A stretch of 64,000 nt of DNA from a virus. The position numbers and the translations under genes were made by a program. Shown piece after piece: positions 20,826-28,290 of this stretch. Location: positions 1-64,000 of the IMG/VR virus record IMGVR_UViG_3300050821_004652, one strand, 5' to 3'. Under the pieces are notes generated by a model. It ran no database searches and was not told the origin of the DNA. It saw only the letters and a list, made by a program, of their open reading frames with translations. The first letter of the stretch is position 1. The number at the start of each line of letters is the position of its first letter.

Positions 20826-22171
20826 TGGCCACCACGACCACGAAGACCGACCAGCAGACGAACAGCAGGCCAATGCCTCCCCCGTTGAAGCCGGCCGAGA
20901 GCAAAGGCCAGGTCGCAGTGATCGCGCCGTTGCGCATGGCATTTCCCGAAGTCTACAAGAAGGAATTCGAGATCACAGAGACCGATTGGCGCGCGCTCAC
21001 GGATGCGGTGTTCCCTGGCGCCAGGACCATCGAGGCAGTCGGGATGGCCCTGGCCTACTGCAAGAAGCGCAACCTCGACATTTTCAAGCGGCCCGTTCAC
21101 ATCGTTTCGATCTATAGCGCCGCGCTCAAGAAGACGGTGGAGTCCGTTTGGCCAGGCATCAACGAACTGCGCACGACGGCGATGCGAACCAACAACTACG
21201 CCGGCATGGAGAAGCCGGAGTACGGGCCGATGATCAAGAAAGTTTTCGGCGGCGGGAAAGTGAAAAGACGTAACGACCACGGCGACGACTATTGGGCGGA
21301 GGAACCTACGATCGAGCTAGAGTTTCCCGAATGGTGTGAGATTACCGTCCATCGTTTCGTGCAAGGCCACAAGGTCACCTTCCCTGGCCCTCGCGTCTAC
21401 TGGCTCGAGACCTACGCCACCAAAGGACACTTCAGCACGCTCCCAAATGATATGTGGGAGAAGCGTTCTAACGGCCAGCTAGAGAAGTGTGCCGAGGCTG
21501 CCGCCTTGCGTCGCGCCTTTCCGGAAGAGATTGGCGATGACCATGTGATCGAAGAACTCGGCGCCTTCAATCGAACGGAGCCGGTGGACATCACCGAAAC
21601 CGGCAGCGTGACGGTAGGCAAAGAGACGCCACCGGAACCGACGCGCGAATCAGTCAAAAAGGAATCGGCCACCCCTACATCGGCCGATACTGGGCAAGCC
21701 GCCAAGACTTCCCCGGCGGCGGGCGGCGGCGATAGTACGGCTAAGGCAACCCCGCCCGACGCCAAACCCGAGGCCGCCGCCCAGCCCGAGATCAAACCCA
21801 AGACCGGCAAGCGCAAGACGAAGGCAAAGCCGGTCACCGATGTGGTCGACCAGAACCAGGCGGCAGGCAAAGAGACCGGCCCGGACGATGGCGCCGCGAC
21901 CGAGCAGGAACAGGCCGCAGCAGCCGGCCAGCCCGAGAAGCCGGAGCCGCTGATTTTCGAGCCCTACAAACGCGCCGGAGATTTTTTCATATTCTCCGAT
22001 CCGTTCCTTGAGGATCCGAAACGCACCCCCGACGAGGCGCGCCAGTGGGAAGCCTTCTATCGCAACTACATCAAGAACATGAGCGAGCAAGGGAGTCCGG
22101 CTGCCAAGGAAGCGCTGGCAAGCACAATAGGGCTATACAGCGCCGTCCTGGCCAGGGAGAAGCCGGAATAG
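20825..22171 (+). CDS. bet: phage recombination protein Bet (RecT family)
   Basis: 448 residues. Residues 30-230 contain the RecT/Redbeta core: VFPGARTIEAVGMALAYCKK, NLDIFKRPVHIVSIY, TVESVWPGINELRTTAMRT, then LEKCAEAAALRRAFPEEIG. This protein anneals complementary single strands in phage recombination. Beyond residue 250 a 150-residue Pro/Lys/Glu/Ala-rich disordered region is followed by a short acidic/aromatic end (EPLIFEPYKRAGDFFIF), an unusually long tail for the family. No recognisable exonuclease partner is adjacent; NinB and an H3TH protein follow. Confidence 0.9.
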   Translation: MATTTTKTDQQTNSRPMPPPLKPAESKGQVAVIAPLRMAFPEVYKKEFEITETDWRALTDAVFPGARTIEAVGMALAYCKKRNLDIFKRPVHIVSIYSAALKKTVESVWPGINELRTTAMRTNNYAGMEKPEYGPMIKKVFGGGKVKRRNDHGDDYWAEEPTIELEFPEWCEITVHRFVQGHKVTFPGPRVYWLETYATKGHFSTLPNDMWEKRSNGQLEKCAEAAALRRAFPEEIGDDHVIEELGAFNRTEPVDITETGSVTVGKETPPEPTRESVKKESATPTSADTGQAAKTSPAAGGGDSTAKATPPDAKPEAAAQPEIKPKTGKRKTKAKPVTDVVDQNQAAGKETGPDDGAATEQEQAAAAGQPEKPEPLIFEPYKRAGDFFIFSDPFLEDPKRTPDEARQWEAFYRNYIKNMSEQGSPAAKEALASTIGLYSAVLAREKPE

Positions 22172-22621
22172 ATGCGTACCTGGACGTACTGGCTCCGCGT
22201 CGAACGAGACCGCGATCTTGCCCTGAGCGCAATTTACAAGGCGAAACTCAATGACGGCTGGCAAGTCCAGCTTCGCAAGTTGCGCACCCTCGAACAGAAC
22301 GCGCGCCTCCATGCCATGCTGACAGACGTGGCAGGACAGTTGCTATGGCCGCAGCCGCCCCGCAACGATGGCGAGCTCCACGACGTCGAATGGTGGAAAC
22401 GGCGGACCGAGCTAGGATGGCTCATCGACATCAACGAAAAGCCGGAAGTGATCGAATCCCTAGACGGCTCGACGTTCGCTTTGCTGCTGCCGCACACTTC
22501 TGATCTCGATACGGAGCAGATGGCATCCTACATCGAATGGCTCACCGCCTTCGGGACCATGAACGGAGTTGTATTCACCGATCCGAACGAAGGGCCACCC
22601 GTGCCGGAGGATTATCGATGA
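22172..22621 (+). CDS. ninB: NinB-family recombination protein
   Basis: 149 residues. KLRTLEQNARLHAMLTDVAG at about 35-54, the central Trp cluster (VEWWKRRTELGWL) and the C-terminal LDTEQMASYIEWLTAFGTMN are the NinB pattern. NinB (lambda Orf) binds single-stranded DNA and SSB and substitutes for host RecFOR mediators. It directly follows bet, as expected for a recombination-mediator role. ATGA overlap with the next gene. Confidence 0.85.
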   Translation: MRTWTYWLRVERDRDLALSAIYKAKLNDGWQVQLRKLRTLEQNARLHAMLTDVAGQLLWPQPPRNDGELHDVEWWKRRTELGWLIDINEKPEVIESLDGSTFALLLPHTSDLDTEQMASYIEWLTAFGTMNGVVFTDPNEGPPVPEDYR

Positions 22622-22890
22622 GGCAAGCGCCGATCGGCAGCCTGCAACAAATGGTAATCGACGTCATGGCGCTGACAGGCGATGCCTCTGACAATGTGCC
22701 AGGCGCCCCCGGCATTGGCAAAAAGACCGCAGCCAAATTGATCCAGAGATGGGGTTCGCTCGATGCCCTGATAATCTCCGCGCGCACCGGCTATACCGAC
22801 CAGGTGCTGACGCCACGGTTGGCGAAAATCATCAGCGACAATCTTGAAATGATTTTGCTGTCGCGCGAACTGGTGAGGCTTGATCGATGA
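22618..22890 (+). CDS. stand-alone H3TH domain of a 5'-3' flap exonuclease
   Basis: 90 residues from the ATGA junction. The core VIDVMALTGDASDNVPGAPG then IGKKTAAKLIQRWGSLDALI is the signature of the 5'-3' exonuclease family (last acidic residues of the active site followed by the helix-3-turn-helix DNA-binding motif). The normal N-terminal PIN-like domain (about 170 residues with the first acidic cluster) is missing, and I see no gene for it in the window. It may act with another protein or bind DNA ends only. Confidence 0.75.
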   Translation: MRQAPIGSLQQMVIDVMALTGDASDNVPGAPGIGKKTAAKLIQRWGSLDALIISARTGYTDQVLTPRLAKIISDNLEMILLSRELVRLDR

Positions 22891-23081
22891 CGACTATTAC
22901 CCAAACACAATGCGACCGTTGCGGCCTACGCTCGCGCGGCAACGCCTCCCTAGAAGCAGCAGTGTGGTCACGTTTCCAGATCATGCAAAATAATGTCCGA
23001 GCGAGTCACCGCACCGGAGATCTTTGCCCCCAATGCGCCGATGACTTACTGAAATTCCTCGATCCGCGGACGCCCCGATGA
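22887..23081 (+). CDS. zinc-ribbon protein
   Basis: 64 residues. CDRC at residues 9-12 and CPQC near residue 47 with basic residues between them. ATGA overlaps on both sides. Small zinc-binding protein of unknown target. Confidence 0.65.
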   Translation: MTTITQTQCDRCGLRSRGNASLEAAVWSRFQIMQNNVRASHRTGDLCPQCADDLLKFLDPRTPR

Positions 23082-23299
23082 CCGACCGCCGCGAGGAGAT
23101 CGCCCGACTGATAGCGTACTGGCATGGCGCCAAGATTACCGTCGTGAGGCAGGGTCGCGCACTGACGGTCGCAGCCCAGCGCGGCTATGATAGCGGTTGG
23201 CATTGGGAGATCGACCGCTATGTCGACGCTCACTGGAAAGAATATCTGCCGGCGGCCGAAGCAGTGATCTCGTTTATGGAGCCGGACTACGTAGGATGA
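23078..23299 (+). CDS. 73-residue unknown protein
   Basis: ATGA overlaps both neighbours. Helix (RREEIARLIAYWHGAKI), strand (TVVRQGRALTVAAQ) and a helix with Trp residues. Alpha/beta; not recognised. Confidence 0.6.
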   Translation: MTDRREEIARLIAYWHGAKITVVRQGRALTVAAQRGYDSGWHWEIDRYVDAHWKEYLPAAEAVISFMEPDYVG

Positions 23300-23640
23300 T
23301 TCCCAAGACCAGCAGCCGATCGCGCGTCAAGAAAGGCCCATGGCGATCCGAGAAGTACAAGCGCTGGGTCAAGGAGAACCACGGCTGCCTGATTTGTGGC
23401 AACGAGGCGCACGACGCGCATCACATTCGAGAAATGCTTCCCAGGACCATGGGAGTCCAGAAGGGCGATATGTGGGTCGTGCCGCTTTGCGCAACGCACC
23501 ACGACTTGCTTCACCGAGGCGCGATGAAATTCTGGCGAGGGTCCGCGTTTAATCCAATCGCATGGTGTGTTGCGACCTATGCGAGATGGCAGAAGGAAAC
23601 CGGCCATCAGCCGCCGGCGCGTCCTTTCAGGAAGCAGTAG
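23296..23640 (+). CDS. HNH-type endonuclease
   Basis: 114 residues. CLICGNEAHDAHHIREMLP supplies the first Cys pair and the His-His of the HNH motif. WVVPLCATHHDLLHRG supplies the second half (L-C-x-x-HH-x-x-x-H). The layout matches the small HNH proteins (DUF968-like) that end phage recombination operons next to NinB. Nicking or junction cleavage is likely. Its 3' end overlaps the convergent minus-strand gene by 34 bases. Confidence 0.85.
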   Translation: MIPKTSSRSRVKKGPWRSEKYKRWVKENHGCLICGNEAHDAHHIREMLPRTMGVQKGDMWVVPLCATHHDLLHRGAMKFWRGSAFNPIAWCVATYARWQKETGHQPPARPFRKQ

Positions 23641-24044
23641 ACGTAACCGTTCTGCTCACAGATGTGCGAGTGCAGCGGCGCCTTGTTGTCCTGGTCGGGC
23701 AGGATCTTTTCGTCGGGGATACGATACCAATCCCAGCGCAGCGGATAGGTGACCGCATTACCAGGGAACGGCGAGCCCTTGTAGTAGGCCCACCAATGAC
23801 CGTCCTCACGGAGCTCCGCGCGCACCGGCCGGCAGTCGCCCTCGCGCGCCGTTCCACTGCAACATGAGCGGTTGCCAGGCCCATAGGGCAGTTGCAGTTT
23901 CATGTACCAGTCGTGATTTTCCTGGTGCCCGCAATCACGCGCGCCCTCGACGCAATCCTCGCTGTAGACCGGCAGGCAATCGTAAACGGCGAACGCCATA
24001 AAAATCATCGCCAGAGCAAGGAAGGCTAAACGATTCGTCCTCAT
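23607..24044 (-). CDS. exported Cys-rich protein
   Basis: 145 residues from ATG 24044 (ATGA with the beta-helix gene). Signal/anchor MRTNRLAFLALAMIFMAFAV, then eight Cys in the mature part (CGHQENHDWYMKL, NRSCCSGTAREGDCRPV, HSHICEQNGYVYCFLKG). The order CCSG/DCRPV, then W-Y-R-I-P, then H-x-C and YCF resembles exported proteins of alphaproteobacteria and their phages with no known function. Last gene of the late operon. Confidence 0.65.
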   Translation of the reverse strand: MRTNRLAFLALAMIFMAFAVYDCLPVYSEDCVEGARDCGHQENHDWYMKLQLPYGPGNRSCCSGTAREGDCRPVRAELREDGHWWAYYKGSPFPGNAVTYPLRWDWYRIPDEKILPDQDNKAPLHSHICEQNGYVYCFLKGRAGG

Positions 24045-25822
24045 TGAAATGTGCCGTTCGGATCCTGTCCGGCGCCTTGCCAAAAACTCTTATTGCCCGT
24101 CGTTTGGTTCCACCAGAAAGGCGACGTGTTGGTGCCCAGCGTATAGTGGTTCCGATCGAATTTGTTGTTGCGAGTATAAAGCGCGGTATCGCCATCATCC
24201 TCGACGGCGCCAATGCCGCCGCCGGCAGACACATCGATCGTGTTGTCATGCACCCAAAGGTTTTGCACGAGCCACGTACCGCAGCACGGCTCCTGGCCGG
24301 TGCTGCCCTGCCTGTTCTGTTGGACGAGACCAATAGCGTTGCCAGGCGACTTCGCGACGATCGTGTTGTTATAGATCTCTACCTGGCCCTGTGGCGTCGT
24401 GCTCGTAATGCCGCCAGAGGCATTGATTTGAATGGCGCTGCACCACAACCAATTGCACGTCGGCCCTTCAGCCGAAGAGGATCCGTTGTTCGAAAAGGTA
24501 TTGTCGTGGATCGAGGCGTTGTAGCCAATCTCATGCTGGAGCCCGGTCCAATTGTTCTCGGACCGATTGAACGAATAGGTGATGTTGTTGTTATCGTAGT
24601 CGTCCCAAAAGCCTGGCCCATGATTGTCGTGGGTGTAGTTATAGGAGACGACAGCGCCAGTGGTTGACCATAGCTTGCCGCCGCCGCATTGATTGTTGCA
24701 GTCGTATTTGTTGGTGTAATTGTTGAAGGCAATCTCGTTGTCGAGGATCTGGATGCCCGAACCAGGGTTGGAGCCGTAGCAGAGCTCGAGATTGTGATGG
24801 CAGTAGTTGTACTGGACGAGACCGCCACCGGCGACGGCGACCCCATCGCCATCGTTCATGCGGACTTCGTTGTTGAGGATCTTCCAGCCGGTCGCGTTCT
24901 GTCCGTCGATCGCCACCACCTGGCTCCCGCCCACGTAATTCTGCACGATTAAATTCTGAACGGTGACATTCGGATTCGACGACGTGCTGGCAAAGGCATG
25001 GGTGGTCGTGCCGCCGCCATCGAGAATCGTGCCTACCACGCCGATGAAAGTGTCGCCCGACTTCGGTGTGACGCTCTGACCGGAGAATGTTCCGGCCCCC
25101 AGGCAGAACGTAGTGCCTGTGCCCGCGGCATTGACCGCAGCCTGGATATTCGCGCCGGCCGCAATCTGTGTTCCGATGCAGGAAATGTTACCCTGCTGCC
25201 CAACCGGCGCCCGCGGTCCCACCGTCGCAGGAGGCGGCGTAGGCGCCGACGTCGACACGAAATAGCCCTGCCAAACGAACCATTGCCCGTTGTTGTTCAG
25301 GACATAGAGTTGACCGCCATTGGCCACTTCCATCGTGACGCCCGCGGCGCCTGGCGCCGCCTGATTACTGTTGAGCAGGATGACCGATCCCCCCGGCACG
25401 CCCGAAGCACCGAAACTCCAGGTGCCCGCGATCGTGGTGAGCGTCGACGACGTTGGCGCATTGATAATGCTGCCGTCGGGAGAGATGGTCGGAGGCGGCG
25501 TGTTCGGCGCGGATGTTTGCGTAAAGCCGCCGCTCTGCCAGATGAACCATTGTCCGGAACTGTTAAGCACATAGAGATGGCCGCCATTCGCCACTTCCAT
25601 TTCAGTGCCCGCCGCTTGTGGCGCAGCCTGGACATTGTTGAGCAGGATCACGCTTCCACCGGGAACACCCGGCGCCCCAAATGACCAGGTGCCGTCGGTT
25701 GTCACCACCGTAGGCGACGGCTGCGGCGCAGGCGGGGTGATGGTCGTGCCGTCAGGCGACACTTGAGCGAATGCCGGAAACGCAAACAGCAGCAGAGCCG
25801 CCAGGATCGACTTGAAACGCAT
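24041..25822 (-). CDS. secreted right-handed beta-helix protein
   Basis: 593 residues from ATG 25822 (GGGAGA upstream). Signal peptide MRFKSILAALLLFAFPAFA. Two tandem copies of an 85-residue beta module follow: VSPDGTTITPP, GTWSFGAPGVPGGSVILLN, GQWFIWQ, then the same order again with ISPDGSIINAP and GQWFVWQ. The next 350 residues are an Asn/Gly-rich parallel beta-helix of the pectate-lyase/NosD type (ILNNEVRMNDGDGVAVAGGG, IQILDNEIAFNN, VWVHDNTI-like turns). Sec export is unusual for a phage spike. It may be a secreted polysaccharide-active or surface protein released or displayed late, but catalytic residues are not assignable. Confidence 0.75.
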   Translation of the reverse strand: MRFKSILAALLLFAFPAFAQVSPDGTTITPPAPQPSPTVVTTDGTWSFGAPGVPGGSVILLNNVQAAPQAAGTEMEVANGGHLYVLNSSGQWFIWQSGGFTQTSAPNTPPPTISPDGSIINAPTSSTLTTIAGTWSFGASGVPGGSVILLNSNQAAPGAAGVTMEVANGGQLYVLNNNGQWFVWQGYFVSTSAPTPPPATVGPRAPVGQQGNISCIGTQIAAGANIQAAVNAAGTGTTFCLGAGTFSGQSVTPKSGDTFIGVVGTILDGGGTTTHAFASTSSNPNVTVQNLIVQNYVGGSQVVAIDGQNATGWKILNNEVRMNDGDGVAVAGGGLVQYNYCHHNLELCYGSNPGSGIQILDNEIAFNNYTNKYDCNNQCGGGKLWSTTGAVVSYNYTHDNHGPGFWDDYDNNNITYSFNRSENNWTGLQHEIGYNASIHDNTFSNNGSSSAEGPTCNWLWCSAIQINASGGITSTTPQGQVEIYNNTIVAKSPGNAIGLVQQNRQGSTGQEPCCGTWLVQNLWVHDNTIDVSAGGGIGAVEDDGDTALYTRNNKFDRNHYTLGTNTSPFWWNQTTGNKSFWQGAGQDPNGTFQ

Positions 25823-25824
25823 GG

Positions 25825-26037
25825 CTATCTCCCAGGCTTCCAACCGCACTTCGCGGCGCCGTAGTCGTTGTGGACCAGGATATCCCTGGCCGTGATTTCC
25901 GTCAGGACGTCGCGCTTGCTGACCAGGATCGGTCGCTGGGTAGCGCAGAACGAGTCAGTCGCTATCGGGGCGTTCCCATCGCTTGTGCAACTCGCCAGCA
26001 GGATCAGGCTCGCTATCGACACGGGTCTCCACAGCAT
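25825..26037 (-). CDS. o-spanin (Rz1-like lipoprotein)
   Basis: 70 residues from ATG 26037, which lies inside the i-spanin gene in another frame, the classical overlapping Rz/Rz1 layout. Lipobox VSIASLILLASC, then DSFCATQRPILVSKRDVLTE and ILVHNDYGAAKCGW, a pattern frequent in o-spanins of GC-rich phages (two further Cys, HN-x-x-x-G). It would sit in the outer membrane and join the i-spanin across the periplasm to fuse the membranes at lysis. Confidence 0.8.
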   Translation of the reverse strand: MLWRPVSIASLILLASCTSDGNAPIATDSFCATQRPILVSKRDVLTEITARDILVHNDYGAAKCGWKPGR

Positions 26038-26179
26038 TGTGAGTCTCCACGTCCTTGATAACCCCTCCCTGCTCCTTCGTTTGCTCAGTCTTCTCGCCGA
26101 GCTCTTCGGCAGTGCTCCCCCGTAGTTTGAGCCACAGCCCAACTACGAGGGAGATCAGTCCCGTCAAAAATCCCCACAT
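25955..26179 (-). CDS. i-spanin (Rz-like)
   Basis: 74 residues. N-terminal membrane helix GFLTGLISLVVGLWLKLRG followed by a charged helix (STAEELGEKTEQTKEQGGVI), shorter than typical Rz proteins. It overlaps the o-spanin gene by 83 bases. Context (holin, glycosidase, o-spanin) is the main support; the periplasmic part is short, so the pair may be atypical. Confidence 0.65.
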   Translation of the reverse strand: MWGFLTGLISLVVGLWLKLRGSTAEELGEKTEQTKEQGGVIKDVETHNAVETRVDSEPDPAGELHKRWERPDSD

Positions 26180-26509
26180 CTATTTGACGAACTTGCCCGT
26201 GACGGCCACGCCGGCAACCATCGGCGCCGGAGCCGCCGCGCCGGCCTTGGCAGTTGCCGCCGGCTGCACCGCCGCACAGATCGCATTGGCCACCGCTTCC
26301 GGCAATGCCAGGAGCGGATTATTGGCCGCCACGATCGCCGCCACGGACTCCACCGAAGGCAGATAACCACACAGGCCGACGGCGGCCTGCTGAATCTGGG
26401 TCTCGAAATTCAGCGTAGTTGGGTTGGTGGTCCACGCCTGGATCTGTGAGCATCCGGCCACGCCGGCAAGCGCCCACACTCCAATCAGGATCTTCGCATT
26501 TAGACGCAT
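26180..26509 (-). CDS. lysis-region lipoprotein
   Basis: 109 residues. Signal peptide with lipobox KILIGVWALAGVAGC (LAGVAGC). The mature part is helical with two Cys and a Pro/Ala-rich end (SVESVAAIVAANNPLLALPE). Placed between the papain-like protease and spanins, it adds a lipoprotein to the cassette. Role unknown. Confidence 0.7.
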   Translation of the reverse strand: MRLNAKILIGVWALAGVAGCSQIQAWTTNPTTLNFETQIQQAAVGLCGYLPSVESVAAIVAANNPLLALPEAVANAICAAVQPAATAKAGAAAPAPMVAGVAVTGKFVK

Positions 26510-26518
26510 CTCTCTCTC

Positions 26519-27355
26519 CTAATGTTGGAAATGACCAGTGATCGGCACGCCCGCAACCTCCGGCACGTTCGCCTGGTAGGTGCCCCAAGCGTCATTGCCG
26601 GTCGTATCCCCAAGAACCCAAGACATCGGCATCCAGAAATACCCTTCTAGACCCCATGTCGCACCCCAAGAGTTGCGCACCAGCACCCATGTCGGCTCGA
26701 GCCCGGCGGGATTTGCCTGGGAAGTCAGGAATTCCGGACTGGCGAGGAAATTGAGATCGTAGCCGCAACCCACGACACAGTGGCCGGCAATGATCGTCGG
26801 ATTGCTCGCCGGCAGCAGGATGCCGGTGCCTGCAACAAAATCATCGTCCAGGGCCTGCGGCACTTCGAATGAGAAGACGCACGAGCCTTCATTGGCGATG
26901 TAGTCGACGAGATCTTCCTGGACCGACAGTTGCACGTAGGTCTGGATAGACCTGATCGTCTGATCGGGCGCCGGCGGCGCCAGGGCGAATTTGTCGACGT
27001 CGTAAGGCCACTCCGCCTCGCTGATGATGCCGGCCTGCATGACCTTCATCATGTCGCGAGTGTAGACGCCAGAGTCGGTCGACGTCGTGCCCTCAATCCA
27101 GCGCCCGTTGTAATAGGCCGCCAGGCGCGACGCCATGAACCCTGGAAAGACTTCCGCCAGCTTGCCGGCCGCGGCGTTGCCGGTGCAGCTACCAATGTTC
27201 AGTTGGTTGAACGCCTGTGGAAAGTTGGCGCGACGATCCACTCGGCTGGGCGGCGGCGCCGCCACCAACGGCATGATCCGGGGAACATAGCGAAAATCGC
27301 GGCCATCAGGCGGCGACCGCTTTCCTCCAAGGTGCCTGCCGTTGGGAGTGATCAT
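26519..27355 (-). CDS. papain-like (C1A-type) cysteine peptidase
   Basis: 278 residues. The C1A catalytic set is visible in order: oxyanion Gln51 and Cys57 in FNQLNIGSCTGNAAAG (the Q-to-C distance of 6 is that of papain), His192 in IIAGHCVVGCGYD and Asn228 in WVLVRNSWGATWGLEGYF. An RDFRYVP-like opening is common to small bacterial and phage C1 proteins. No signal peptide is seen. It overlaps the holin gene by four bases, so it belongs to the lysis cassette. It may cut peptide cross-links of the wall or host proteins; papain-fold peptidases are rare in such cassettes. Confidence 0.85.
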   Translation of the reverse strand: MITPNGRHLGGKRSPPDGRDFRYVPRIMPLVAAPPPSRVDRRANFPQAFNQLNIGSCTGNAAAGKLAEVFPGFMASRLAAYYNGRWIEGTTSTDSGVYTRDMMKVMQAGIISEAEWPYDVDKFALAPPAPDQTIRSIQTYVQLSVQEDLVDYIANEGSCVFSFEVPQALDDDFVAGTGILLPASNPTIIAGHCVVGCGYDLNFLASPEFLTSQANPAGLEPTWVLVRNSWGATWGLEGYFWMPMSWVLGDTTGNDAWGTYQANVPEVAGVPITGHFQH

Positions 27356-27777
27356 ACCTTGGTGCCCTTCTTGGCATCCGCCTCATTCTGGGTTTCTGTC
27401 ACCACGTTAGGATGGTTGACGTTATCGAGCGCCATGGCGGCGAGCTTGCCATTGACGCCATCTTTCACCACCACGGTAGCGACGTCCGGAACCTTCTCCG
27501 CCACCGACACCTTGTCAGCGTCAGAGAGCTTGTTGAGCGCTTCTTTCTGTTCGTCCGGAGACATATGCGCGACGCCCGCCACCTTGGCCGAGTTGCGCTG
27601 CAACCAGGCGAACACGAGAGTAACGATCGTAGGCGTGAGAATGGTGGCAAGCATCAAGTCAGCCTGGACGTCCGCGCTGGCCATGTGCCCCGAAGTGACG
27701 AGCCAGTTGGCCAATGGTCCTGATGCGCCGAACAGGCCCAACAAGATTGCGATAACCTGTTCTTTGTTCAGCCCCAC
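27352..27777 (-). CDS. holin-like membrane protein
   Basis: 141 residues from GTG 27777; the AGGAGG overlaps the stop of the endolysin gene. Two transmembrane segments (EQVIAILLGLFGASGPLANW at about 5-24 and LMLATILTPTIVTLVFAWLQ at about 42-61) are followed by a charged helical tail with PDEQKEALNKLSDADK. Location between glycosidase and peptidase genes fits a holin; the tail is long for the class. Confidence 0.75.
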   Translation of the reverse strand: MGLNKEQVIAILLGLFGASGPLANWLVTSGHMASADVQADLMLATILTPTIVTLVFAWLQRNSAKVAGVAHMSPDEQKEALNKLSDADKVSVAEKVPDVATVVVKDGVNGKLAAMALDNVNHPNVVTETQNEADAKKGTKV

Positions 27778-27779
27778 GA

Positions 27780-28250
27780 TCAACCTCCTAGAAGTTTTTG
27801 CAACGTAGCCCAGTTCGCCAGGTACTCTTCGACCGTCGCCGCTCCCGCGGGCGTATTGTAATAGAGCTTGTAATACTGGGCTTGGTCCTCCGGCGTCGTG
27901 GGGATCGCGCCAGGGCAGCGCCAGTAGTAGAACCGCGCCATCGCACATTCATAGTAGAGATTGCCGATCAGTTGGTTCACCGGATCCAGGCCGGGCGCGA
28001 TGAGCCCCTGCACATAGGTCCAGAATTGGCTCCTCTGCACATCGGCATAGAGCCCCTGTGCCGTTACCGGCTCGATCTCGAAAAGACCCAGCGCCGGACC
28101 GGCGCCGTATTGGTGCAGGGCGATCAGGCCACTTTCCTGCATGGCTGTCCCCATAAGCAGATCAATCGCTTGGGGAGTGTCGGGGGTCATGGCCATCACG
28201 ATCGGCGCGACAACCAGGGAACGAAACTGGGATGCGTTAATGCCGCTCAT
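27780..28250 (-). CDS. lysozyme-like endolysin (transglycosylase fold)
   Basis: 156 residues. LLMGTAMQESGLIALHQYGA carries the catalytic Glu39 (QES motif), then GPALGLFEIEPVTAQGLY, the family's G-x-x-G-x-F-x-x-E-P signature. The C-terminus has aromatic-rich helices (MARFYYWRCPGAIPTTPED). It degrades peptidoglycan glycan strands. No signal peptide, so the adjacent holin would release it. The ATG lies 6 bases from an extended -10 and lacks a Shine-Dalgarno. Confidence 0.85.
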   Translation of the reverse strand: MSGINASQFRSLVVAPIVMAMTPDTPQAIDLLMGTAMQESGLIALHQYGAGPALGLFEIEPVTAQGLYADVQRSQFWTYVQGLIAPGLDPVNQLIGNLYYECAMARFYYWRCPGAIPTTPEDQAQYYKLYYNTPAGAATVEEYLANWATLQKLLGG

Positions 28251-28256
28251 GGGGAA

Positions 28257-28266
28257 AGTATATCAC
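28257..28266 (-). promoter_or_regulatory. extended -10 late-type promoter of the lysis genes
   Basis: On the minus strand GTGATATACT (TGn-TATACT) ends 6 bases before ATG 28250. No -35 consensus upstream. The same GTGATATA core occurs at 61180-61189 and 56024-56033 with similar spacing. Confidence 0.6.
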
Positions 28267-28290
28267 GGCCTGGTTGCTTTTGCGCCAGCC

